Of a stretch of 64,000 nt of DNA, positions 1 to 7,717 are shown piece by piece. The notes beneath the pieces were generated by a model. The model did no database searches and was not told the DNA's origin. It saw only the letters and a program-made list of their open reading frames with translations. This DNA comes from Paenibacillus sp. JDR-2 (GTDB lineage: Bacteria; Bacillota; Bacilli; Paenibacillales; Paenibacillaceae), in assembly GCF_000023585.1 (NCBI RefSeq), contig NC_012914.1, positions 3,812,001 through 3,876,000 of the forward strand, written 5' to 3'. A program made the position numbers and the translations under genes. The number at the start of each line of letters is the position of its first letter. Within the stretch, counting starts at the first letter, position 1.

Positions 1-797
1 TGCTTCGTATTGATGATGCCGATAATATTGTCCTTGCTGCCTTTCGCAACCGGGAACCGCGTATATTGCTCGCGACGGATAATCGAGATGTTATCGACTT
101 TCGAATTCTCGATAAACAAACAAACCATGTCGGTACGCGGCACCATGATCTCTCGTGCCAGACGTTCGTCGAATTCGAAGATCCGGTTCACGTAGCTGAG
201 CTCGCTTTGGTTGATTTTTCCGTTCTCGAAGCTTTCCGACATGATGCTTTTGATCTCTTCCTCCGAATGAGCCTCATGCTCGCCCGTCGGCTTGAAGCCC
301 ATCAATCTGACGATGCTGTTGGCAGAGCCGTTAAGCAGCCAAATAAACGGAAACATCACCTTATAAAAAACAATAATAATTGGAGCGGAGGTTAAGCTGA
401 TCATCTCCGGTTTAATGATTGCAACCGTCTTTGGCGCTAACTCGCCTAGTACGACATGAAGATAGGTCACGACTGCGAAGGATATAATAAAGGACAGCAC
501 ATTAACCAGATTTCCGCCGATATGCAGACTGTGAAACAAAGGATCCAGCAAGTCATGAACGGTTGGTTCTCCAAGCCATCCTAAACCCAGCGCGGTAATC
601 GTGATGCCTAACTGGCAGGCGGACAAATAACTGTCCAGATGCGTAATTACATTTTGCACCGCTGCCCCGTTTCGGACGCCTTCCGCGACCATTTGGTTTA
701 CCCGGCTGGGGCGGAGACGGACAACTGCGAATTCTGTTGCTACGAAGAATGCAGAACAAAATAGCAGCACCGCAAACAAGATCAGTTTCAGAACCAT
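1..797 (-). CDS. HlyC/CorC (CNNM/TlyC) family membrane protein, N-terminal part
   Basis: The gene starts at ATG 797 behind AGGAGA and runs off the left edge, so about 265 N-terminal residues are visible. The protein begins with a hydrophobic segment, then a DUF21-type membrane domain (family motif around VVLGELAPKTVAI, residues 115-127, with three or four membrane segments). It continues into the start of a CBS-pair region with the family phrase REIMVPRTDM near residue 217. Members are proposed to act in Mg2+/Co2+ efflux or as accessory ion transporters at the plasma membrane. The CBS pair and C-terminal CorC/HlyC domain lie outside the window. Family assignment is firm; the transported ion is unknown. 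Confidence 0.9.
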   Translation of the reverse strand, partial: MVLKLILFAVLLFCSAFFVATEFAVVRLRPSRVNQMVAEGVRNGAAVQNVITHLDSYLSACQLGITITALGLGWLGEPTVHDLLDPLFHSLHIGGNLVNVLSFIISFAVVTYLHVVLGELAPKTVAIIKPEMISLTSAPIIIVFYKVMFPFIWLLNGSANSIVRLMGFKPTGEHEAHSEEEIKSIMSESFENGKINQSELSYVNRIFEFDERLAREIMVPRTDMVCLFIENSKVDNISIIRREQYTRFPVAKGSKDNIIGIINTK

Positions 798-864
798 AAG
801 CTTCTCTCCTCGGCACTGTTCGTAATTACATGTATTTTACCCTTCCCGGCCGATCATGAATCCT

Positions 865-911
865 GAAAAAATAAACCGTATCCGGATCATCATGACCCGG
901 ATACGGTTTAT
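865..911 (-). terminator. Rho-independent terminator after the Lin0512-family gene
   Basis: A perfect 15-bp stem (871-885 with 897-911) has an 11-nt loop and is followed on the minus strand by a run of T at 865-870. It lies 15 bp after the stop of the gene ending at 926 and closes the nos-DUF3900-Lin0512 gene group. Confidence 0.9.
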
Positions 912-925
912 CCACCTGTTTCTTA

Positions 926-1285
926 TTAATAGCCGACTTCCACCGACGCATTAACGATATAGATCAGATCGTTCTTATCTTCCTTATCCGGCAGAACAAT
1001 TCCGCTAGTTGTCATCATTCCGCCATCCATAATCTCCACCGTGACCTGACCGTAAGGAAGCACAGCCTTCACCTGCTCCACATCCAGCAGTTCCTTGTCA
1101 CAAGGAACCGCGAGCTTGACATGGACCTTCATATTGTCCAAAGTCCCGCCAGGCAGGACCGAACGCAATCCTGGCATCGAATTATGATGAATCGCGTTCT
1201 GAACCGCCCTTACCGCGGCTTTCGTTACGTTCTGACCATGCAGATCGCAACCCATGCCAATCTCGATAAAAAATAATTTGTCCAT
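926..1285 (-). CDS. Lin0512 family protein of unknown function
   Basis: The protein has 119 residues and I recognise it as the conserved hypothetical Lin0512 family (begins MDKLFFIEIGMGCDLHGQ). The start is ATG 1285 behind GGAGGGGAAGGCA; an upstream in-frame codon at 1306 would overlap the previous gene and has no better ribosome site. The sequence is compact with no signal peptide or membrane segment. It has a CDLHGQ motif near residues 13-18 and a PYGQVTVEIMDGG stretch near 77-89. Its start is 14 bp after the stop of the DUF3900-like gene and a strong terminator follows, so it is the last gene of that operon. No biochemical function is known to me. Confidence 0.8.
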   Translation of the reverse strand: MDKLFFIEIGMGCDLHGQNVTKAAVRAVQNAIHHNSMPGLRSVLPGGTLDNMKVHVKLAVPCDKELLDVEQVKAVLPYGQVTVEIMDGGMMTTSGIVLPDKEDKNDLIYIVNASVEVGY

Positions 1286-1299
1286 TGCCTTCCCCTCCG

Positions 1300-2436
1300 T
1301 TACCAAGGTACGTCGTCATCCTGACCGGATGCTTCTTCCACATACGGCTGTATAGCCGGTTCTTCTTCCTTGACGTTTGTTCCGATTATCGGCAGGAGTT
1401 GCTCGAGGTCCGGAGGCAGAAGCAATTCGACAGGCGAGACCCCTTTCTCGAACTGGAAGGCATCTCCTTCGATGACGGCGACATAACGTCCATTATGTTT
1501 AGCGAAATGCAGCGTCATTCCGAAGTCGGCCAGCAGCCCTTTAACGGTTACGCCGCCAAGCTTGAACGAAAACGGCAGATCGGGCTTTTGCTCAACAAGC
1601 GCAGCCGAAGCCGTACTCACCTGTTCATGCGTCCAATATTCCTGAAGCTCGCGCTTCTCGCTCGCTGCCCATACCTCGATAGCATTCTCTTCCTCGCGTC
1701 TTTCCACGCTTTCCGGCTCGGCTTGCCACTTATCCTCCATATACTGCTGGACCATGCCAAGCACCTGCTCCCCCATTACCTCAGGAAGCGGCTTCTCGTA
1801 GGATACAAACTTCAGGAAATCTTCGAAATAACGGGCATGGGAAGCCTGATGGATTTTAAGCTCCCAATGGTCGAGCGAGCCTTCCTCCGGCATATGCGGA
1901 TACTGAATCGACTTCATACCGCGCGCGCTGATCGCCATTTCGACATGGGAGATCAGGCTTCGTTCATCCGAAATGCGCGCAATCTTTGGCTCGAAATCGC
2001 ATTTAAGCAGGAACAGGAACGGCTCGTCGAAATACGTATTGAGCTTTGCCCGCGCAATGATAAAGGCTCCGCCCCGAACGGCCGTCGTATCCATATAGAT
2101 ATGTACCAGCTCGTCGGCGATCCCGATGAAGCGCTCTTTCGAATCCGCGTCCCGCAAGCGTTGGAACAGGTTATAGTTCTGGTTGCTTCCCAGCTCGTAA
2201 CCCGGCTCAACCATGAAACGGCCGATTTTCGTAGGCGCATTTTCGGTATTTGGGTTGCGCTCTACTTTTCTTTTTACAATCCGCGTAAATTCCCCGTCGA
2301 GAAACCGTTTGATCTCGCTGTCTTCATAATCGTCTTCCTCCAGCGTTTGAAAATGCTTATACCGCTTCGTGGAAGAGCTGTCTTCGCCATCTGTTACGAT
2401 GACAAAGAAAGAGAGATATTCCATTCTGAAATCCAC
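1300..2436 (-). CDS. DUF3900-like conserved protein of unknown function
   Basis: The protein has 378 residues, is soluble and acidic, and has no membrane segment, no signal peptide and no catalytic motif I can name. It resembles the DUF3900 proteins of Bacillus and Paenibacillus; that match is from memory of the family and is moderately sure. The C-terminus is strongly acidic (QDDDVPW). The start is either GTG 2436 (GGGGG about 12 nt upstream) or ATG 2424; the true start may be the ATG, giving 374 residues. It begins 30 bp after the nos stop and ends 14 bp before the Lin0512 gene, which points to co-transcription with nos. Confidence 0.7.
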   Translation of the reverse strand: MDFRMEYLSFFVIVTDGEDSSSTKRYKHFQTLEEDDYEDSEIKRFLDGEFTRIVKRKVERNPNTENAPTKIGRFMVEPGYELGSNQNYNLFQRLRDADSKERFIGIADELVHIYMDTTAVRGGAFIIARAKLNTYFDEPFLFLLKCDFEPKIARISDERSLISHVEMAISARGMKSIQYPHMPEEGSLDHWELKIHQASHARYFEDFLKFVSYEKPLPEVMGEQVLGMVQQYMEDKWQAEPESVERREEENAIEVWAASEKRELQEYWTHEQVSTASAALVEQKPDLPFSFKLGGVTVKGLLADFGMTLHFAKHNGRYVAVIEGDAFQFEKGVSPVELLLPPDLEQLLPIIGTNVKEEEPAIQPYVEEASGQDDDVPW

Positions 2437-2466
2437 TTTTTAGTTTTCCCCCATGACTTAGGCTTA

Positions 2467-3561
2467 TTAATCCTTCTGAATATACGGAGCCTTCTGATAG
2501 CTGTAAGCCGGCTTCAGCTCCGAATTGTCAAATCCGCGATGCCATACCGGAGTCGTAGACGGCGACATCGGCGGGATGAGCCATGACCAACGGCCGGTTA
2601 GCGGCCGTCCGTTATTTTGCTCCTGCTGGGCGAATCGCATGAACTGTTCCGCTGCCGTATGATGGTCCACAATGCTCACTCCGTGTTTTTTGAACGAGTG
2701 AATAACCGCGACATTCAGCTCAACAAGCGCACGGTCCTTCCATAACGACGTATTGGTCGACATATCCAGTCCCATCAGCCGGGCAACCTCGGGAAGCTTA
2801 TTATATCGGTTGAAGTCCGCCAGATTGCGTGCCCCTATTTCCGTCCCCATATACCAGCCGTTGAACGGTGCAGCCGTGTACGCAATGCCGCCGATTTCCA
2901 GCTTCATATCCGATATAAAAGGTACCGCATACCATTGCAGCGCCAGTTCCTCAAACCGTTCAATTTCGGGATGAGACAACGGTACTTCCTTCGCCAGTCC
3001 TTCCGGAAGCTCGTACCAGCTTGGAGGATCGTTATTCACCTGAATTACGATCGGCAGCACGTCAAATGCGGTTCCCGACCCTTTCCAGCCCAGAGCTGTG
3101 CATACCCTGGTAAAATCCAAAGATGCCGGATCCCCCAGAATTCCGCTCTCCGTTTCATAACCTGCGTACCGCACAAGCTGATGGTTCCAAATCCGGATCT
3201 GCCGATCCCCGCATTGCGGAGCGAATACCGTAATGGTCGGACGCACACGCCCTTCGTTTGTCGCATATTTAATGTGATTAAATATTTGCTCTGCCATTTG
3301 GTCGGAGTCCTGTAAAGAACGTGCATCGACGACTTCAAGGGATTGCCAGAATAACCGGCCGATACAACGGTTGCTGTTCCGCCAGGCCATCCTCGCTCCA
3401 TGCCGAAGCTCCTCTAACGTATGTACATAATGGCCCTTACTCTCAATCGACTGCTCTATTTCCTTCAGACGGCACAATGCTTCAATTTCCGTCTTCCCCA
3501 GCTCGCTATAACAATTGGCGATAAACTGCTCCGCCTCTTTATACAATTCTGTTGCAATCAT
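2467..3561 (-). CDS. nos: Bacterial nitric oxide synthase oxygenase
   Basis: The 364 residues match the length of bacterial NOS oxygenases, which lack the fused reductase domain of animal enzymes. The haem-ligating cysteine lies in the family motif [10 protein letters not shown] (residues 60-69, Cys66), and the arginine-binding glutamate in [13 protein letters not shown] (Glu241). The enzyme oxidises L-arginine to citrulline and NO, using electrons from a separate flavodoxin or reductase. ATG 3561 follows GGTGGGAGC. In Bacillus, NO protects against oxidative stress and some antibiotics. It is the first gene of a probable three-gene unit with the DUF3900-like and Lin0512 genes. Upstream, 3562-3715 shows no clear promoter. 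Confidence 0.97.
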   Translation of the reverse strand: MIATELYKEAEQFIANCYSELGKTEIEALCRLKEIEQSIESKGHYVHTLEELRHGARMAWRNSNRCIGRLFWQSLEVVDARSLQDSDQMAEQIFNHIKYATNEGRVRPTITVFAPQCGDRQIRIWNHQLVRYAGYETESGILGDPASLDFTRVCTALGWKGSGTAFDVLPIVIQVNNDPPSWYELPEGLAKEVPLSHPEIERFEELALQWYAVPFISDMKLEIGGIAYTAAPFNGWYMGTEIGARNLADFNRYNKLPEVARLMGLDMSTNTSLWKDRALVELNVAVIHSFKKHGVSIVDHHTAAEQFMRFAQQEQNNGRPLTGRWSWLIPPMSPSTTPVWHRGFDNSELKPAYSYQKAPYIQKD

Positions 3562-3715
3562 GCTCCCACCTGCTCTCTATCCAACAACTTTCTTCTTACG
3601 ATAACGTATTTTGGAGGAGCATGCCACCTTGCCAGGGCGTGAAATAGAGGCGTTCACTTATTGTTCATGGTTTCATTTAACCAGCCTGTCACAATTGCAT
3701 GTATTAGGAATTCGC

Positions 3716-3796
3716 CAAAAGAAAATCGCCTTCTCCCTTGCGGCAGGAAAAAGCTCATGTAAGCTTCTTTCTGTCCGAACGGGAAACAGGCGATTT
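3716..3796 (-). terminator. Long-stem terminator after bdbC
   Basis: AAATCGCC at 3723-3730 pairs with GGCGATTT at 3789-3796, and the interior continues to pair imperfectly (AGAAGCT/AGCTTTTT around 3750-3772). A T-rich tail follows on the minus strand at 3716-3722. It lies 12 bp after the bdbC stop. Confidence 0.7.
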
Positions 3797-3808
3797 AGTC
3801 ATCTTTTC

Positions 3809-4255
3809 TTACTCGCTTTTCTGACGGCCAAGCACCAGAAGAACGGTAATTAAAATAAAAGCAGTCAAGGCCATCAGCGGAATTGTGATGAAACCAAGCC
3901 AGTTCAGATAATCGTAATTACATGGAATACCCGAGCGGCAAGGCATCATTTCGCCTACCTTCGGAAACCAGATTTCGAAGTTATGGTAAATCGAGATCAG
4001 CATTCCGATGATGCTAAGCGGCAATACATATCCGATGATGCGGCGGTCGCCGCGGTAAGCCGCGATCCCAAGCAGAATGACCTGAGGGTACATAAAAATT
4101 CGCTGGTACCAGCACAGATCGCAGGGAATGAATCCGCGGATTTCGCTAAAATACAAAGACCCGCCGGTAGCGACTAAAGCGACAAGCCAAGCCATATACA
4201 AACCATATCGCTGAAACCAGCTTTCATAGATTTCGGATTCGGTTGTCGTTGTCAA
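3809..4255 (-). CDS. bdbC: Disulfide bond formation protein BdbC (DsbB family)
   Basis: This 148-residue protein has four membrane segments and two cysteine pairs typical of DsbB/BdbC quinone reductases: CDLC (Cys45, Cys48) and C-x5-C (Cys106, Cys112). It reoxidises its partner BdbD, passing electrons to quinone. The start is a TTG at 4255 behind TAGGAAAC. It lies 5 bp after the bdbD stop, so the pair is an operon as in Bacillus, where BdbCD serve secreted disulfide proteins and competence. Confidence 0.93.
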   Translation of the reverse strand: MTTTTESEIYESWFQRYGLYMAWLVALVATGGSLYFSEIRGFIPCDLCWYQRIFMYPQVILLGIAAYRGDRRIIGYVLPLSIIGMLISIYHNFEIWFPKVGEMMPCRSGIPCNYDYLNWLGFITIPLMALTAFILITVLLVLGRQKSE

Positions 4256-4260
4256 GTTTC

Positions 4261-5061
4261 CTACCCCTTATTCACAGCTTCGTCGATTGCCGCTTTGATA
4301 CTCGCGTAATCAAGGTTGCCGGCATATTGGACGCCGTTAATAAAGAGCGTTGGCGTGCCCGTTACATTAAGCGGGCCTACTTTTGCGTTGTCTTTGTTCA
4401 CTTCGCTTTGATACGTTTTATCGTCGATATCCTTCTTCAGCTTGTCGAAGTCAAGCGTAAGCTTCGCATCCTTCGCGAGCTGAACAAGGTAGTCCGAGGT
4501 TGCCCATTTGGTCTTCTCGTCCTTCTGATTATCATAGATCGTTTTGTAATAAGTCCAGAACGCTTCGTCGCCACCTTGCTGTTGCACAGCCTCGGCAGCT
4601 AAAGCTGCAGTCGTTGAGTCGGGACCGATAAAGGTATAATTCGCGAAATACAGTGCCGCTTTACCCGTATCAATAAAGTCCTTCTCCAGCTGCGGTTCTA
4701 CGTTTTGCGCAAAATACTGACAAATCGGGCATTTGTAATCGCCGAACTCGACAATTTTGACAGGAGCTTCCGCATTACCCTTAACCGGTAGGCCGGTATA
4801 ATCGATATCGTATACCTTGTTTACAAGATCAGCCTGCTGCTTCGATTGATGATTAATTCCTAAAATGATAACTACGATTACGGCTACGATCGCCAGCGTC
4901 AAAACAATAAGCGACTTATTGGATTGCTTCCTCACCGGCTGCTTGTATGTGCCTTGTCTTGGCCGCTGCTGCTTGGCCTTTGCTTTTGCTTGAGTGCCCA
5001 AACTTGTCCATTCCTCCCCGGCATTCGCATAATGTCCTTGGCCGTATCCAGCACCAGACAC
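4261..5061 (-). CDS. bdbD: Thiol-disulfide oxidoreductase BdbD (DsbA family), membrane anchored
   Basis: The predicted 266 residues contain a basic, Gln/Lys-rich cytoplasmic N-terminus of about 50 residues, one membrane segment (about 51-69), and an extracytoplasmic DsbA-like thioredoxin domain. The active site is CPIC (111-114) and the cis-proline loop is VTGTPTLF. It introduces disulfides into exported proteins and is recharged by BdbC encoded next to it. The start is uncertain: GTG 5061 has a weak ribosome site, while a TTG at 5001, 11 nt after GGGGAGG, would remove 20 residues without touching the membrane segment. Confidence 0.92.
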   Translation of the reverse strand: MSGAGYGQGHYANAGEEWTSLGTQAKAKAKQQRPRQGTYKQPVRKQSNKSLIVLTLAIVAVIVVIILGINHQSKQQADLVNKVYDIDYTGLPVKGNAEAPVKIVEFGDYKCPICQYFAQNVEPQLEKDFIDTGKAALYFANYTFIGPDSTTAALAAEAVQQQGGDEAFWTYYKTIYDNQKDEKTKWATSDYLVQLAKDAKLTLDFDKLKKDIDDKTYQSEVNKDNAKVGPLNVTGTPTLFINGVQYAGNLDYASIKAAIDEAVNKG

Positions 5062-5105
5062 AATTTCCAGTGCCTGGTGCTGATGATATGCCTGTACTTG
5101 TGACC

Positions 5106-5134
5106 AGTGTAGTTACAACGGGCTTTAATGTCAA
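5106..5134 (-). promoter_or_regulatory. Sigma-A promoter of bdbDC
   Basis: On the minus strand TTGACA (5129-5134), a 17-bp spacer and TACACT (5106-5111) form a near-consensus promoter about 45 bp before the bdbD start. No operator is evident beside it. Confidence 0.75.
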
Positions 5135-5176
5135 TAACAAGCTGCGACATGACGAAATACTGTCATATTTGAACGG

Positions 5177-7259
5177 CTATACTTCATTAATTAATGTCGT
5201 TAAAGATTCGCGATGAAGCAGCTTCAGCTTATGAAGGGCACGCGTGCAGCCTACATATAAAAGCTTGGCATCATCCTGCGTATACATATCGGCTCCGGCG
5301 TCCGCAATTAATACCGCGTCAAACTCCAGCCCCTTTGACAGATAGACCGGAACGACCGATAGCCCGCCGCCGTACTCCGGCTGCTTACTCTGGACAAGCG
5401 ACGCTTCAAGCCCTTCGCGAACCAGATAATCATGCAGCTCCGCGCATTGCTCCGCGGTACGGCCGATAACCGAAATCGTTTGGAATTGGCCGTCAGCCTG
5501 CCACTCACGGATAGACTGCGCAATCTGTTTCTGCCATGCGGCTCGGTCCACCTGCACGACCTCTACCGGATCGCCGCTCCGGAATACCGGTACGGCCGGC
5601 TTTACGCCGCCGCCCATCGCGCCAAGGATCCGGTTAGCGAATTCGATGATTTCCATTGTCGAACGATAGCTGCGGTTCAGCTCGAAGAAGCCGGTCTGTT
5701 CCTCGTTAAAGTGCTGGATCAGCTCCGTCCAGCTGTTAATTCCTGCGTATGCATGAATTCCTTGCTGAAGATCGCCCAGAACCGTCATCGACGGCGTTCG
5801 TTGGCATAGCTTTAGGGCTTCCAGCTGGAATGGCGAGTAATCTTGCGCCTCGTCAATTACGATATGATCGTAAGCCGGGATCTTTAGTCCGTACAAACGG
5901 AGATGAATATAGACAAGAGGTGCCAGATCCTCCGCTTCAACCACGCCATCCTTTAACGCAGCCGCCGTAGCTGTTGCGATAGCCTTCGGAATGTCGGAAA
6001 CGGCTTGCTTGCCTTGAAATAATGCGGAATATAGCTGCGGTGCCGTGTAGGATGGGATCTTTTTCGCAAAGGCGGTGAGCTTGGTCTGCGCTTTGGCGCG
6101 CAGCTTCTTATCCACAACCTTGCGAAGCTTAAGCTCCGATTCATACCAGCGGCGGATACGGTTCACGAGCCGGTCGCGCTTCTGCATCAATGTCTCGTCG
6201 CCGTAATCCGTCTCATACCATTCCTTCATTTGCTCCGGCTGCAGCACAAGACCTGGCAGCGGTTCAAACGGGATTACCGGAACGATCCGCTGCGCCAGCT
6301 CTTCAATCCGGGAGTCGATTGCTTCTTTGAAGGCAAGAGAGCCTTTGATTCGGCCCGGCGCATTAGCCATCTCTACCGCCGAACGATGCTGCTCGAACCA
6401 GTAAGCCAAGGCATCCGACGCGCTTCTCAGCTTCACCTCATGCTCTAACAGCTCAAGCGACCAGTCGGCAAACGTCGTCTGCAAAATATCGCCGACTCCA
6501 AGCTCCGGAAGAACGCCGGAAATGTAATCCAGAAACATCCGGTTAGGTGCGAATATAATCATCCGTTCCGCTTTTACCCGGTCAGCGTATTGATAGAGAA
6601 GGAACGCGAGACGGTGAAGGGCTACCGTTGTCTTGCCACTGCCGGCTACCCCTTGAATGAACAGCGCTTTGCTTCGTTCCGACCGGATAATCCGGTCCTG
6701 TTCATGCTGGATCGTCGAGACGATATCCCGCAATTTGTTATCTTTGTTCTCGCCCAGGCGGTATAAGAGGAATTCATCCGTTACGGACTCTTCTTCCTTG
6801 CCGCGAACATAACTGTCAACCATGCGGACAAGCTCGCCCTGCCGCACCATAAAATTGCGTTTCAGATGCACATAACCATCGATATCGCCTTCCGGCGCCG
6901 TGTATGTAGCCGCATCCTCCCCGCCCGTAAAAGAATAGAACAAGCTGGCTACCGGCGCACGCCCAATCGATGACAAGCAGCTCGTTGCTGCCTTGCTTGG
7001 CAACGCCTGCCTTGCCGATATACAGCGGCTTCTTCTCGCCTACCGGCAGCTCTTCGAAATCAATCCGCCCGAAATAAGGCTCGCGGAAAGCAACCTCCAG
7101 ACGCTGTTTGCGCTCCTCGCGCTGCAGATCGAGCATCTGCTCCGTAAAATCATCGCCCGTATAACGGGGACCAATGCCTGCCAGCTGACTCTTGATATCG
7201 TCGAGCGACCGAGCCAGCCTTTCTTGTTCTTCTTGATAGGCACTTTGAACCGTGGTCAT
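5177..7259 (-). pseudogene. helD: RNA polymerase-associated helicase HelD, split by a 1-base frameshift
   Basis: ATG 7259 follows a near-perfect AGGAGGTAACTG site and opens a coiled-coil N-terminus (QEEQERLARSLDDIK). The frame reads correctly to VIDW near 6965, then loses homology. The +1-shifted frame resumes with RAPVASLFYSF and carries the rest: Walker A GVAGSGKTT, Walker B IDEAQDYSPFQ and the late SF1 motif LSKGLEFDAVL. A run of three C (6962-6964, GGG on the coding strand) has one base more than GAT-TGG-CGT would need. Restored, it would be about 694 residues, similar to HelD proteins that eject stalled RNA polymerase. Either a real inactivation or a sequence error; every motif downstream is intact, which suggests a recent event or an error. 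Confidence 0.9.
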
Positions 7260-7287
7260 GTCAGTTACCTCCTAAAAAGAATTAATG

Positions 7288-7319
7288 CACAGTAGACTTC
7301 GATACAGTCAACTACTGTG
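7288..7319. promoter_or_regulatory. Inverted repeat in the helD leader
   Basis: CACAGTAG (7288-7295) and CTACTGTG (7312-7319) form a perfect 8-bp inverted repeat with 16 bp between arms, 29 bp before the helD start. A TTGACT hexamer lies between the arms on the minus strand. It could be an operator over the promoter or a leader hairpin; nothing identifies a regulator. Confidence 0.4.
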
Positions 7320-7401
7320 ATTCTTACCCCGAAAGCATAAACTAAGAATAATATTGTGGTTTGCAAAAAACGAATAACCAATATACCACAGGACAAATGC
7401 C

Positions 7402-7692
7402 TTAAGCAACGAAATTGAAATTCATCCCGATCAATCCCGCCAAATAATAAATGACGACAAGATTAAAAATGAACAACAACGGAATTCCAACCCGGAAAGT
7501 GGTATGCTTCGTTTTGTGCCGCCATACCTGCATGCCGATCCAGGCCCCTAACGCTCCGCCGATTGCGCTTACTCCAAACAGCCTTTTTTCCGGAATGCGC
7601 CGCTTCTTGTGTCTAGCATAGCTTTTGTCCATTCCCATCATCGCAAACGCGGTTATATTAATGACAAGCAAATAAATAATCAACAGTTCCAT
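7402..7692 (-). CDS. DUF1294 family small membrane protein
   Basis: This 96-residue protein has a hydrophobic N-terminal segment, a basic stretch with the family phrase RRIPEKRLFGVSAIGGALGA (about residues 31-50), a conserved KTKH near 59-63, and one or two further membrane segments. It matches DUF1294 (YsdA-like) proteins, whose function is unknown. The start is ATG 7692 behind AGAAGGGGAAACGAGA. It lies 25 bp after the hrpB stop and may be co-transcribed with it. Confidence 0.88.
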   Translation of the reverse strand: MELLIIYLLVINITAFAMMGMDKSYARHKKRRIPEKRLFGVSAIGGALGAWIGMQVWRHKTKHTTFRVGIPLLFIFNLVVIYYLAGLIGMNFNFVA

Positions 7693-7717
7693 TCTCGTTT
7701 CCCCTTCTTGTAGCTTA

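Noticed and set aside
1285..2586. 433-codon plus-strand frame opposite the DUF3900-like gene
   Set aside because: Antisense shadow; composition is implausible, and the minus-strand gene has operon context and a terminator downstream.
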